DNA of 64,000 nucleotides from RYN-230 sp036497945 (GCA_036497945.1 DASXIN010000031.1:9853-73852), one strand, 5' to 3'. Positions 40,056 through 48,764 are shown, numbered from the stretch's first letter. Numbers and translations: made by a program. The notes: generated by a model from the sequence alone, not told the origin.

Positions 40056-41209
40056 CGCGGGCCGCGGGGCGGGCGGCAGCGGGCCGAGAAGCAGTGCCGG
40101 GGCGAGCCCGGCTCGGCCGGCGGCGGGGGTGGCACGTCCCGGAACATGGCTGCAGCCGGGGTGCTGCCGGACAGCACGTCGGCGGCCAGGATCATCGCGG
40201 CCGCCGTCCAGCTGCTCCGCTCGGCCGGGAAATGCGCCTGGTTGGCGAACTGCCAGCCGGTCCAGTAGCCGCCGTCGCCGTCCCGCAGGTGCTGGATATC
40301 GGCGAACGCCTGGCGGGCCCGCGCATGGTCACCCACCGCGTCCAGCGCCATCACCAGCTCACAGGTTTCCGCCCCGGTGATCCACGGCTGGTGCCGGACG
40401 CAGCGCACGCCGAGGCCGGGGACCACGAACTCGGCCCATTGCGCGTCCAGCCGGTCCGGCCCGGCCGGCCCGCGCACCGGCCCGGCCAGTACCGGGTAGT
40501 ACCAGTCCATCGCGAACCAGCTCTTGTCGGCGAACGCCTCCGGGTGGTCGGCCACGACATGGCCCAGGCGGCTGGCGGCGAGCTCCCAGGCGGGCTGCGG
40601 CTCACCCAGGTACTCGGCCAGCCAAGCCGCGCAGCGCAGGCTCTGGTAGGTGCTGGCGCACCCGGTGAGCAGCGCATAGCTGGCCGCCGTGCCGTCGGCC
40701 GCACACTGCCAGAGGATCTCGCCCCGCGGCACCTGGAGGGACAGCACGAACCCGATGGCCCGGCGCACCGTGGGCCACATCTGGGCCAGGAACGCCTCGT
40801 CCCCGGTGAGCTGGAACTCGTGCCAGGTGCCGACGGCGACGTAGGCGGCCTGGTTGCTCTCCCCGCCGGCGTCGGTCACCGTGTCCCCGACGGCCCGTTT
40901 CGGCCACGAGCCGTCCGCGCGCTGGGTGCGGCGCAGCCAGTCGTAGGCCAGCCGGGCGGCGCTGGTCAGCCCGCAGGCGGACAGCGCCATCGCGCACTCC
41001 ACGTGATTCCACGCGTCGGTGTGGCCGTCCGGCCAGCTGAGCGCGCCGGACGGCGCCTGCCGGTCGGCGATGTGCTCGCCGGTGGCCAGCACCTCCGCGG
41101 CGGTGAGGATGCCGGGCAGCTCGGGTACGGCTCGCTCGCGCACGGCTGGCCCGGCGGCACCGGGCGGCTGGCCATTCAGCGAGCTGGCCAGCGCCTCAGG
41201 CGGCGGCAT
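40052..41209 (-). CDS. Alpha/alpha-barrel (prenyltransferase/six-hairpin-like) protein
   Basis: A 385-residue protein made of repeated helical hairpins with Trp-rich turns (W-P-D-G-H-T-D-A-W-N-H-V-E, R-A-D-G-S-W-P-K, G-G-Y-W-T-G-W-Q, W-F-A-M-D-W-Y-Y-P-V). Databases often label such proteins prenyltransferase, but the repeats fit six-hairpin glycosidase-like barrels equally well. The H-T-D-A-W-N and D-W-Y-Y-P motifs suggest a carbohydrate-acting site. It overlaps the upstream methyltransferase gene by 14 bases as part of a leftward operon with a GT4 gene. Function unknown. Confidence 0.65.
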   Translation of the reverse strand: MPPPEALASSLNGQPPGAAGPAVRERAVPELPGILTAAEVLATGEHIADRQAPSGALSWPDGHTDAWNHVECAMALSACGLTSAARLAYDWLRRTQRADGSWPKRAVGDTVTDAGGESNQAAYVAVGTWHEFQLTGDEAFLAQMWPTVRRAIGFVLSLQVPRGEILWQCAADGTAASYALLTGCASTYQSLRCAAWLAEYLGEPQPAWELAASRLGHVVADHPEAFADKSWFAMDWYYPVLAGPVRGPAGPDRLDAQWAEFVVPGLGVRCVRHQPWITGAETCELVMALDAVGDHARARQAFADIQHLRDGDGGYWTGWQFANQAHFPAERSSWTAAAMILAADVLSGSTPAAAMFRDVPPPPPAEPGSPRHCFSARCRPPRGPR

Positions 41210-41963
41210 GCGCTCGCTCGGTGGCCCGGATGGGGCGGGCCGGGCGGCGGGCGGCCGGTTTCTCCGCGTAGACGACCAGGCTCTTGCCGATCAGCGGGTT
41301 CATCGCCTGCTCGGCCAGCCGGGTCAGCGCCGGGCGCTGCATGATGTCCCAGACCAGCAGCCGGTGGTACGCGCGGGCCAGCGGATGACCGTCGTCGTGC
41401 ACGCCGACCGCGCATTTGAGCCACCAGTATGGGGAGTGTAGGCCGTGCGCGTGGTGGTGCCCGCCGACCCGGAGCCCGGCCGCGGCCAGCTTGGCTTCCA
41501 TCTCGGCCCGGGTGTAGATGCGGACGTGGCCGCCGGGCGTGTTGTGGTAGTCGGCGGACAGCCCCCAGCAGATCCGCTCCGGCAGCCAGGCCGGCACGGT
41601 GACGGCCAGCTGGCCGCCGGGCCGCAGCACCCGGGCGATCTCGGCCAGCGCGCGCTGGTCGGCCGGGATGTGCTCGAGCACCTCGGCCGCGATCACCCGG
41701 TCGAACGCGCCGTCCGGGAACGGCATCGCGATCGCGTCACCGCATACGGTGCGGGTGTCCGCGCCGGGCGGTGCCTCGCCCTGCTGCCGCATGGCCGCGG
41801 CCATCTCGGCCACCCCGCGCAGCTCGGCGGCGTCCGCGTCCAGCGCCACCACGGTGGCGCCGCGGCGCAGTGCCTCGAAGGCGTGCCGCCCGGCGCCGCA
41901 GCCGAGGTCGAGCACCCGGTCGCCCGGGCCGACCGGGAGCCGCCCGAAGTCCACGGTCAGCAT
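41196..41963 (-). CDS. Class I SAM-dependent methyltransferase
   Basis: A 255-residue methyltransferase with SAM motif V-L-D-L-G-C-G-A-G-R-H, D-A-D at the end of strand 2 and A-E-V-L-E-H-I and R-V-L-R-P-G-G. A C-terminal extension includes H-S-P-Y-W-W-L-K-C-A-V-G. The ATG overlaps the glycosyltransferase stop by seven bases (ATGCTGA). Together with GT4 and the barrel protein it likely modifies a glycan or glycolipid. Confidence 0.85.
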   Translation of the reverse strand: MLTVDFGRLPVGPGDRVLDLGCGAGRHAFEALRRGATVVALDADAAELRGVAEMAAAMRQQGEAPPGADTRTVCGDAIAMPFPDGAFDRVIAAEVLEHIPADQRALAEIARVLRPGGQLAVTVPAWLPERICWGLSADYHNTPGGHVRIYTRAEMEAKLAAAGLRVGGHHHAHGLHSPYWWLKCAVGVHDDGHPLARAYHRLLVWDIMQRPALTRLAEQAMNPLIGKSLVVYAEKPAARRPARPIRATERAHAAA

Positions 41964-43207
41964 GCCCGGGCTCGGTTCGCCTCGATCGCGGCGCGGTAGC
42001 AGTGCACCGTGGCGCGGGCCACCGCGCTCCAGGCGAACCGTTCCTGCACCCGCTGCCAGGCGGCCGCGCCCAGCTGGGCCCGTTGTGCGGGCGAGTCGAG
42101 CAGGTCCCGGAGGGCGGCCGCCAGCTCGTCCGGGTTGCCCGGCTCGACCAGCCGGGCCGCGTCCCCGGTGACCTCGGGCAGCGCGCCGGTCCGGCTGGCC
42201 ACCAGCGGCGTCCCGGAGGCCATGTGCTCCACCGCGGGCAGCGAGAAGCCCTCGTACAGCGAGGGGACGACGGCGATCTCCGAGCTGGCGCACAGCTCGG
42301 CCAGCTCGGTGTCGCTGATCCCGTGCACGAACCGGACCCGGTCGCCCAGGCCCAGCTCGCCGACCAGCCGCTCGGTCGGGCCGCCGGTGGCTGGCTTGCT
42401 CACCACGGTCAGCTGCGCGTCCCGCTCCACAGTGAGCTTGGCCACCGCCGCCAGCAGCGTGCTCACCCCCTTGAGCGGCGAATCCGCGCTGGCCACGGCC
42501 ACGATCCGGCCCGGCACCCGGGGTGCGGTGCGGGGGTGGAACAGCCGGGTGTCCACGCCGAGCGGGATCACGTGCACCTGGGCCGGGTCGACCCGGAAGT
42601 CTCTGGATATGTCGGCTCGGGAGGCCTGCGACGCGGTCAGGATCGGCCCGACCCGGCGGGCCACCCGGCCCTGCATCCGGACGAACGAGTACCAGCGCCA
42701 CTTGCCCAGCCATTCCTTGCCGCGCGCCGCGGCCAGCTCGATCCGCCGGTCCACGCTGATCGGATGGTGGATGCTGGTCACCAGGGGCAGCCCGATCCGG
42801 GGCAGCCCGAGCATCCCGTAGGCCAGCACCTGATTGTCGTGCACCAGGTCGAAGTCGGCCCGCCGGGTGCGCAGCAGGCGCAGCGCGCGCAGGCTGAACG
42901 TGAGCGGCTCAGGGAACGCGCCGGTCTTCATCGTGGCGAATTCCAGCACGTCTATCCAGTCCCGGTACTCGGCCAGCCGGGGGGTGCGGAACGGGTCCTC
43001 GTCCCGGTACAGGTCGAGACTGGGCACCTCGCGGAGCACCGGCCCCGGCTCCAGCTCCGGGTAGGGCTGGCCGGAGATCACCTCGACGTGGTGCCCGAGC
43101 GCGGCCAGTTCGCGGGACAGGTGGCGCAGGTAGATGCCCTGGCCACCGCAATGTGGTTTGCTGCGGTAGGAAAGCAGTGCGATGCGCAGCGGGCCATCCG
43201 TGGTCAT
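41957..43207 (-). CDS. Family 4 glycosyltransferase
   Basis: A 416-residue GT-B glycosyltransferase. The N-terminal domain starts L-R-I-A-L-L-S-Y-R-S-K-P-H-C-G-G-Q-G-I-Y-L; the C-terminal nucleotide-sugar site shows V-P-S-L-Y-E-G-F-S-L-P-A-V-E-H-M-A, the E-x7-E motif of GT4 retaining enzymes. It lacks membrane segments. It is the first gene of the leftward operon and is divergent from gmd, so a GDP-linked sugar is a plausible donor (inferred). The 304-base spacer to gmd holds no further gene I can support. Confidence 0.88.
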   Translation of the reverse strand: MTTDGPLRIALLSYRSKPHCGGQGIYLRHLSRELAALGHHVEVISGQPYPELEPGPVLREVPSLDLYRDEDPFRTPRLAEYRDWIDVLEFATMKTGAFPEPLTFSLRALRLLRTRRADFDLVHDNQVLAYGMLGLPRIGLPLVTSIHHPISVDRRIELAAARGKEWLGKWRWYSFVRMQGRVARRVGPILTASQASRADISRDFRVDPAQVHVIPLGVDTRLFHPRTAPRVPGRIVAVASADSPLKGVSTLLAAVAKLTVERDAQLTVVSKPATGGPTERLVGELGLGDRVRFVHGISDTELAELCASSEIAVVPSLYEGFSLPAVEHMASGTPLVASRTGALPEVTGDAARLVEPGNPDELAAALRDLLDSPAQRAQLGAAAWQRVQERFAWSAVARATVHCYRAAIEANRARAC

Positions 43208-43511
43208 CACGCAGGTTCGCACCTCTCGTTCGGAACTCACTCGTTCGGCGCTGCCCGTCCGGTTCGTCCGCCGCTGGCTGTCCATGCCGGGCGGCCCTGC
43301 CCGCGTGGCCGGTTAGGCAGCGAACATTACCACCGGGTACAGCCGCCACCGGGTGCCGGGACGCGCCGCTCCGCGGTGGCCGGCGGCGGTGCCCCGGCCA
43401 TGCCCGGTAAGCTGCGCCGACGTACCCCTGAGGTGGTATGAGCCGAGCTGCGCGGACCTGACCTGAGCTGGCCACGGTCCAGCGGCCCGGCTCGCCAGGA
43501 CGGAGGCTCCG

Positions 43512-44549
43512 CTGACGAGGCGTGCACTGATCACCGGGATCACCGGGCAGGACGGGTCCTACCTGGCCGAGTACCTGCTGGCCCAGGGCTACGACGTGTG
43601 GGGACTGGTCCGCGGCCAGTCCAACCCGCGGGTCCGCCGGGTCCGCGAGCTGCTCGGCGATATCCGGCTGGTCCGCGGTGACCTGCTCGACCAGGGCAGC
43701 CTGATCTCCGCGGTGGAGCGGGTGCAACCAGACGAGGTCTACAACCTGGCCGCGATCTCCTACGTGCCGATGTCCTGGCAGCAGGCCGAGCTGACCGGCG
43801 AGGTGACCGGGCTCGGCGTGCTCCGGGTGCTGGAAGCCATCCGGGTGTGCAGCGGGATCAGCGGCTCACGCTCCCCGCGCGGCAGCCAGATCCGCTTCTA
43901 CCAGGCATCGTCCTCGGAGATGTTCGGCAAGGTGCTGGAGTCGCCGCAACATGAGAGAACCCCGTTCCATCCGCGCAGCCCGTACGGCGTGGCCAAGGCG
44001 TACGGGCACTTCCTCACCCAGAACTACCGTGAGTCGTACGGCATGTACGCGGTGTCGGGGATCTTGTTCAACCACGAGTCGCCGCGGCGCGGCGCGGAGT
44101 TCGTCAGCCGCAAGGTCTCCCTCGGAGTGGCCCGGGTCAAACTCGGCCACGAGCGGCAGCTCCGGCTGGGCACCCTGTGGGCCCGCCGGGACTGGGGGTT
44201 CGCCGGCGACTACGTCCGGGCCATGCACCTGATGCTGGCCCAGGACGAACCCGAGGACTACGTGGTGGGCACCGGGGTCACGCACAGCGTCGAGGAACTC
44301 GTCGACCTGGCGTTCAGCGTGGCCGGCCTGGACTGGCGGGAGCACGTCACGGTGGACGCCGCGTTCGTCCGGCCCGCCGAGGTGGATCAGCTGTGCGCCG
44401 ACCCGGCCAAGGCCGCGCAGCAGCTCGGCTGGAAACCCAAGACCGGCTTCACCGAGCTGATCACGATGATGGTGGAATCCGACCTCAAGCTGCTGTCCTC
44501 CAGCCCGGGCGGGCACGAGGACGACGCGTTCGGCGCGGACTCCTGGTAG
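43512..44549 (+). CDS. gmd: GDP-mannose 4,6-dehydratase, probable CTG start
   Basis: A 345-residue short-chain dehydrogenase/reductase. The NADP-binding loop T-G-I-T-G-Q-D-G-S-Y-L-A is at residues 8-19, the catalytic Tyr/Lys are in S-P-Y-G-V-A-K-A-Y, and S-S-S-E-M-F-G-K and N-H-E-S-P-R-R-G are characteristic of Gmd. It converts GDP-mannose to GDP-4-keto-6-deoxymannose. The loop lies upstream of the first GTG (43596), so translation must start earlier; the only fitting codon is CTG at 43512, five bases after GGAGG and giving the standard M-T-R-R-A-L-I-T-G start. Confidence 0.9.
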   Translation: MTRRALITGITGQDGSYLAEYLLAQGYDVWGLVRGQSNPRVRRVRELLGDIRLVRGDLLDQGSLISAVERVQPDEVYNLAAISYVPMSWQQAELTGEVTGLGVLRVLEAIRVCSGISGSRSPRGSQIRFYQASSSEMFGKVLESPQHERTPFHPRSPYGVAKAYGHFLTQNYRESYGMYAVSGILFNHESPRRGAEFVSRKVSLGVARVKLGHERQLRLGTLWARRDWGFAGDYVRAMHLMLAQDEPEDYVVGTGVTHSVEELVDLAFSVAGLDWREHVTVDAAFVRPAEVDQLCADPAKAAQQLGWKPKTGFTELITMMVESDLKLLSSSPGGHEDDAFGADSW

Positions 44550-44563
44550 CTGTATTGGTCCGG

Positions 44564-44592
44564 CGGACGACCCCCCTGGACCCCCCCGGGAT
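44564..44592. repeat. Dispersed intergenic GC element (copy 3 of 3)
   Basis: gacgacccccctggacccccccggg, 15 bases past the gmd stop, matching the elements at 38234 and 24847 in the ggacgacc core. It is followed by the hairpin at 44604-44630. Confidence 0.45.
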
Positions 44593-44603
44593 CACTGGCC
44601 CCG

Positions 44604-44630
44604 GGGAGACGCCCCTCCGGGGCGCCTCCC
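44604..44630. terminator. Hairpin between convergent gmd and VIT1-type genes
   Basis: GGGAG-A-CGCCCC pairs with GGGGCG-C-CTCCC across a 3-base loop (11 pairs, one mismatch). Likely bidirectional terminator. Confidence 0.55.
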
Positions 44631-44655
44631 GTGACCAGAGAAATCCTCTTCGGGC

Positions 44656-45399
44656 TTACGAGAGGCCGGTGCCGACCGCGCTGCCGATCGCGAACGTGAT
44701 CCCGGCCGCGGCCGTGCCCAGCAGCAGCTGGCGCACCGCGCCGCGGAAGAACGGCCGGTCGGTCAGCCGGGCCACCAGCCCGCCGCCGACGAACGCGGCC
44801 ACCGCGGCCAGGGCCAGCGCGAGGGCCAGCGCCAGGGCCATGTTCTGCACCTGGAACAGGTACGGCAGCAGCGGGATCACCGCGCCTACCGCGAACGTGA
44901 CCAGCGAGGCGCCGGCCGCGGTGTACGGCGACGGCAGCTCCCGGTGGTCCACGCCGAGTTCCTCCCGGACGTGCACGTCCAGGGCCTGCTCCGGGTGGGC
45001 CGAGATCTGCGCCGCGACCTTCTCGGCCAGCTCCGGCTGCACGCCCTGCCTGCGGAACGTCGCCGCCAGCTCGCGCCGCTCCGCGTCCGCGTTGTGCTCC
45101 AGCTCGTGGCGCTCCTTGCGCACCTCGGCGTCGACCAGCTCATTCTGTGAGGAGACCGAGACGTACTCCCCGGTCGCCATGGAGAACGCGCCCGCGGCCA
45201 GCCCAGCCAGCCCGGTCAGCACGATGAGGTGCGGGGAGCCACCCGAGGCGTTCACCCCGGCGCCCACGCCAGCGATCAGCGAGACGTTGGTGACCAGGCC
45301 GTCCATGGCGCCGAAGACCGCCGGGCGGAGCCAGCCACCGGAAACGTCCTTGTGCTGGTGCCCGTGCGCCTCGTGCTGTTCGCTAATCTCGACTGACAT
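44656..45399 (-). CDS. VIT1/CCC1-family iron or manganese transporter
   Basis: A 247-residue membrane protein of the VIT1/CCC1 type. F-G-A-M-D-G-L-V-T-N-V-S-L-I-A-G-V sits in helix 1, S-M-A-T-G-E-Y-V-S-V-S-S-Q-N-E in helix 2, and the cytosolic acidic metal-binding loop (E-R-H-E-L-E-H then H-P-E-Q-A-L) joins them to the last helices. The His-rich N-terminus (H-E-A-H-G-H-Q-H) may bind metal. It exports or stores Fe2+/Mn2+. A run of Ala-Leu repeats lies in helix 4. The ATG start lacks a strong ribosome site. The 204 bases up to the lyase gene hold nothing I recognise. Confidence 0.88.
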   Translation of the reverse strand: MSVEISEQHEAHGHQHKDVSGGWLRPAVFGAMDGLVTNVSLIAGVGAGVNASGGSPHLIVLTGLAGLAAGAFSMATGEYVSVSSQNELVDAEVRKERHELEHNADAERRELAATFRRQGVQPELAEKVAAQISAHPEQALDVHVREELGVDHRELPSPYTAAGASLVTFAVGAVIPLLPYLFQVQNMALALALALALAAVAAFVGGGLVARLTDRPFFRGAVRQLLLGTAAAGITFAIGSAVGTGLS

Positions 45400-45603
45400 G
45401 GTGGGATTTCCCAGAGAGTGTTCTGGTGCGCGCTGGCCGGCGCACCGGTGGCAGGGTACCGAGCATCCTTGCCCGCAACCCGGACGCCAACCTCCGGCCC
45501 GGCACCATTATTCCCTGGCTGCCGGATCGGGCCTGGTCTCGTATCGGATACGGTTGGCCCCGGCTGCGTGGCTGCACTCGCCGAACCCGGCCAGTCGGCC
45601 CAG

Positions 45604-47073
45604 CTATTGCGCGGGCCAGCGCGCCGCGGCCAGCCGCCCGATGTCGGCGCCGAACAGGCGGTCCTTCTCGATCGGACCGATGACGGCAGCCAGCATGGCC
45701 AGCACGTCCTGGCACCCGGCCGGCCCGGGCCGGCCGGAGAGCGCGATCGCCTGGTAGGCCGTGAGCAGCTCACAGGCGGTGACGGCGGCGGCCCGGTGCA
45801 GCGCCTGGCGGAGTGACTCGGCCGCTTCCCAGGCGAAGGATTGCACGTCTTCCTGCCCGGCCGAGGTCTCGATGAGCCCGACCGCGGCGGGCAGCGTGAG
45901 GCGGCGCATAGCGTGCACTTCACCCGCGGCCCGTTTGTGCACGGTGACCAGGCCAGTATCCGGCCCGGGTGTCCTGGCGAGCTGAGCCGGCAGGCCGGTG
46001 ACCGCGGGGTCGAGCAACCGGTGGATCCGTGCCGCGGACACCTCGGCGGCGTGGGTCAGCGCCGCAGTGAGCTGATCGCAGCAGGCGGACAGGTCGATCC
46101 CGTGGAACCCGGCGGTCCCGACGAACCGCCCGGCGAGGAACGCCGGGGAGTCGGTCACCCCGTCGAGGGCGCGCCCGGCCGCGGCCACCAGGCCCTCCCG
46201 GGCGCGGAGCAGGTGGGCCAGGACCGGCCCAGCGACGCGGAACGACGTGGCCGCTTGGAGGTGGCCCGGCTCCGCCACGGTGCCGATGGCCTGCCGGATG
46301 CGGCCGAGAACCCCGCCCAGGACGTCGTCGCCACGGGCGCATTCCGGCTGGTACGGATCGGCGGGGGCACGGGCGGCCACGATCGACAGTGCCGCCGCGG
46401 CCTCCATCCGGTGGGCCAGCTGGCCGGCCTCGGCCGCGCGCAGCACCGACAGCGCGGTCGCGCCCGGGACGCCAGCGAGCAGCGCGATTCCTTCCTTGGG
46501 CCCGAGGGTGAACACCTCGAGACCGCGCTCACGCAGTGCGGCCGCGGCCGGGTGGGTGGCCCCGTCCGCGCCGAGCACCTGGCCGATCCCGGCCAGCGGG
46601 CCGAACGCGTGCGCCAGCGGGATGATCTCCCCCGCACTGCCGGAGCCGTCGCGTGGCACGGCCGGGATGATGCCCTCGTCCAGCAGGTCGGCCAGACGCT
46701 GGCACAGGTCCGCGGACACGCCCGCGTCGCCGGACAGGAAGGTGCGCAGCCGCACGGCGATGAGAGCCCGCACCTCGGCCGGATCCAGCCACGGCGGGCC
46801 TCCCGTCGCCCGGGCGAGCAGCAGGTTCCGCTGATGGGAGCGTTGCTGCTGCTCGGTGAGCCGGATACCCGACAGCGCGCCCATGCCGGTGTTCACCCCG
46901 TACACCGGCGCACCCTGACGGAGCACCTCGCGGGCCTGCTGGCACCGTTCCCGCACCACGTCGCGCAAGCCGGGCGTGATCCGGACGCCGCGGCCCCGGG
47001 CGATCTCGGTGATCAGCCCGGGGCCCAGGTCCGCGGCCGCGTGCAGGACCCGCGGCGCCGCGACCGCGGTCAG
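45604..47073 (-). CDS. Aromatic-amino-acid-lyase (HAL/PAL) homologue with altered active site
   Basis: A protein of up to 489 residues in the histidine/phenylalanine ammonia-lyase fold. The Y-G-V-N-T-G-M-G loop (catalytic Tyr about 58), R-N-L-L-L-A-R-A-T-G-G and Q-E-D-V-Q-S are present. The Ala-Ser-Gly that forms the MIO cofactor reads G-S-A-G-E (S146, A147, G148) with one residue fewer than usual, K-E-G-x-A-L-x-N-G has become K-E-G-I-A-L-L-A-G, and the Y-S-L-R catalytic segment reads Y-Q-P-E. It is the last gene of the ABC-importer operon. No ATG/GTG/TTG start covers the N-terminal part; CTG at 47073 overlapping the upstream stop is the best guess, TTG at 46968 the alternative. Confidence 0.75.
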   Translation of the reverse strand: MTAVAAPRVLHAAADLGPGLITEIARGRGVRITPGLRDVVRERCQQAREVLRQGAPVYGVNTGMGALSGIRLTEQQQRSHQRNLLLARATGGPPWLDPAEVRALIAVRLRTFLSGDAGVSADLCQRLADLLDEGIIPAVPRDGSGSAGEIIPLAHAFGPLAGIGQVLGADGATHPAAAALRERGLEVFTLGPKEGIALLAGVPGATALSVLRAAEAGQLAHRMEAAAALSIVAARAPADPYQPECARGDDVLGGVLGRIRQAIGTVAEPGHLQAATSFRVAGPVLAHLLRAREGLVAAAGRALDGVTDSPAFLAGRFVGTAGFHGIDLSACCDQLTAALTHAAEVSAARIHRLLDPAVTGLPAQLARTPGPDTGLVTVHKRAAGEVHAMRRLTLPAAVGLIETSAGQEDVQSFAWEAAESLRQALHRAAAVTACELLTAYQAIALSGRPGPAGCQDVLAMLAAVIGPIEKDRLFGADIGRLAAARWPAQ

Positions 47074-48764
47074 CTCTTGGCCGCCTGGTTGAGGAAGATA
47101 TGGCCGACGGCGGTCGGGTAGGCGCCGGTCACGTTCTTCGCCGTCGCCGCCAGGTAGTTGTAGAAGTACCCGTAGATGACCGGGGTCTCATTGAGCAGCA
47201 GCGTCTCGATCTGGCCGGCGATCTGCTTCTGGGTGGACAGGTCGATGGCCGCGACGTACTGCTGGGCCAGCTTGTTGTACTGCGAGTTGCTGAAGTGCGC
47301 CGCGTTCCACGGTCCGGTGCCGGTTTTGACGTTGATCGTCTGCAGCGGCGCGGTCAGGAACACGTTCGGCACGCCGCGGTGCCCGTAGTCGACCAGGCTC
47401 ATGGTGGCGTCGAGCCAGTCCGAGGTCCCGAACTTGAAATTGCCGTAGTAGGTAGACGAGGCCTCCATCTTGACGTGAATGTCCACCCCGATGGCCTTGG
47501 CCGCCTGCGCCACGATCTGCGCGTACTCGCTGATCTCCTGCACGTCGTTGCCGATCAGCTGGGTGGAGAACCCGGACGGGTGGCCCGCCGCGGACAGCAG
47601 CGACTTCGCCTTGGCGATGTTCTGCGCCCGCTGTGGCACCGTTGTGTTGGTGGACGGGAACACCGGCGCGAACGGGCTGTCGTTGCCGAGGTCCGCGTTT
47701 CCCTTGAACAGCGCTTTGATGATGTCGGGGCGGTTGATGCTGAGCGCGATCGCTTGGCGGACCCGGGCGTCGGTGAACGGCGACTGGTCGGTGCGCATCG
47801 ACAGCTCACGGTGCGCGCTCGACTTGAGCCGGATGACGTTGTAGCTGCCGTTGAGCAGTTGCTGGCCGCCGGCCACCGAGAACTGCCCCACCACGTCCAC
47901 CGTCCCGCCGGTGAGCGCGAGAATCTGCGGCGTCTGCTGGTCGTAGAAGGTGAACTCGGTGGCCGCAGGCAGTGCCTTGGTCCCCCAGTACTTCTCGTTG
48001 CGGGCGAACGTGGCGCCCTGTTTGGTCGTGTAGCTCTTCAGCACGAACGGGCCGGTGCCGATGAACGTGCTCTGCCACTTGGCCGGGTCATAGCCGTTCG
48101 GCAGGATGATCATGTTGTAGTTATCGGACGACGTCAGGTACGGGAAGTTGCCGTTCGGCGCGATTAGGTGGAACTCAACGGTGAAGTCGTCCACCTTCTT
48201 GACCCCGGAGGGGACCAGCACCCCGCCGAACGCGGACAGCGCGGCGGACCCGTTCTTGGGGTTGGTGTGCAGCTGGTAGGTGTACACCACGTCGTCGGCG
48301 GTGAGCGGGTGGCCGTTGTGGAACGTGACGCCCTGGCGGATCTTGAACGTCCACACGTCCGCCTTGGTGTTGGGCTTCCAGCTGGTGGCGATCACCGGCC
48401 GCAGCGTCAGGTGCTGGTCGGACAGGCACAGGTACTCTCCGGTCTGCCCGAGCATGTCCAGGCCGCCCTGGTCGGCCACGGTCACCGGGTTGACCGCCCC
48501 GGAGGGCACGATGATGGCCGCCTTGATGGTGGCGCCGGGCTTGCCTGCGGCCGCGCTGCTGCTGCTGGATGACGATGGGCTGCCCGAGCTACCGCAAGCG
48601 GAGATCACGGCGCCCAGCACCGGCAGTGATATGCCGACGATCGTGCCGCGACGGATGAAGTCCCGCCGGGACATCCGTCCCGCCGCGAACTCGTCGATGA
48701 CGTGGTTTGCTATCTCACCCTGACCTGACCGCAGCCGGCCAAGTCGGCGATTATCGGCGTTCAC
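47070..48764 (-). CDS. ABC-importer substrate-binding lipoprotein (family 5)
   Basis: A 564-residue periplasmic-type binding protein. A long N-region precedes a twin-arginine signal S-R-R-D-F-I-R-R-G at 32-40 and the lipobox V-I-S-A-C, with Cys57 as the lipidated residue; a Ser-rich linker follows. The SBP_bac_5 motif W-T-F-K-I-R-Q-G-V-T-F-H-N-G-H-P-L-T-A-D-D-V and the later R-V-R-Q-A-I-A-L-S-I-N-R are typical of oligopeptide/nickel/glutathione-type binding proteins. It is likely Tat-exported and membrane-anchored. It follows the ATPase gene by 69 bases. Confidence 0.9.
   Translation of the reverse strand: MNADNRRLGRLRSGQGEIANHVIDEFAAGRMSRRDFIRRGTIVGISLPVLGAVISACGSSGSPSSSSSSSAAAGKPGATIKAAIIVPSGAVNPVTVADQGGLDMLGQTGEYLCLSDQHLTLRPVIATSWKPNTKADVWTFKIRQGVTFHNGHPLTADDVVYTYQLHTNPKNGSAALSAFGGVLVPSGVKKVDDFTVEFHLIAPNGNFPYLTSSDNYNMIILPNGYDPAKWQSTFIGTGPFVLKSYTTKQGATFARNEKYWGTKALPAATEFTFYDQQTPQILALTGGTVDVVGQFSVAGGQQLLNGSYNVIRLKSSAHRELSMRTDQSPFTDARVRQAIALSINRPDIIKALFKGNADLGNDSPFAPVFPSTNTTVPQRAQNIAKAKSLLSAAGHPSGFSTQLIGNDVQEISEYAQIVAQAAKAIGVDIHVKMEASSTYYGNFKFGTSDWLDATMSLVDYGHRGVPNVFLTAPLQTINVKTGTGPWNAAHFSNSQYNKLAQQYVAAIDLSTQKQIAGQIETLLLNETPVIYGYFYNYLAATAKNVTGAYPTAVGHIFLNQAAKS

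Noticed and set aside
39404..41344. Long plus-strand frame across the methyltransferase and antisense to the barrel and second methyltransferase genes
   Set aside because: Composition is Arg/Gly/Ala-rich without motifs, while the genes in the other frames carry clear family signatures.
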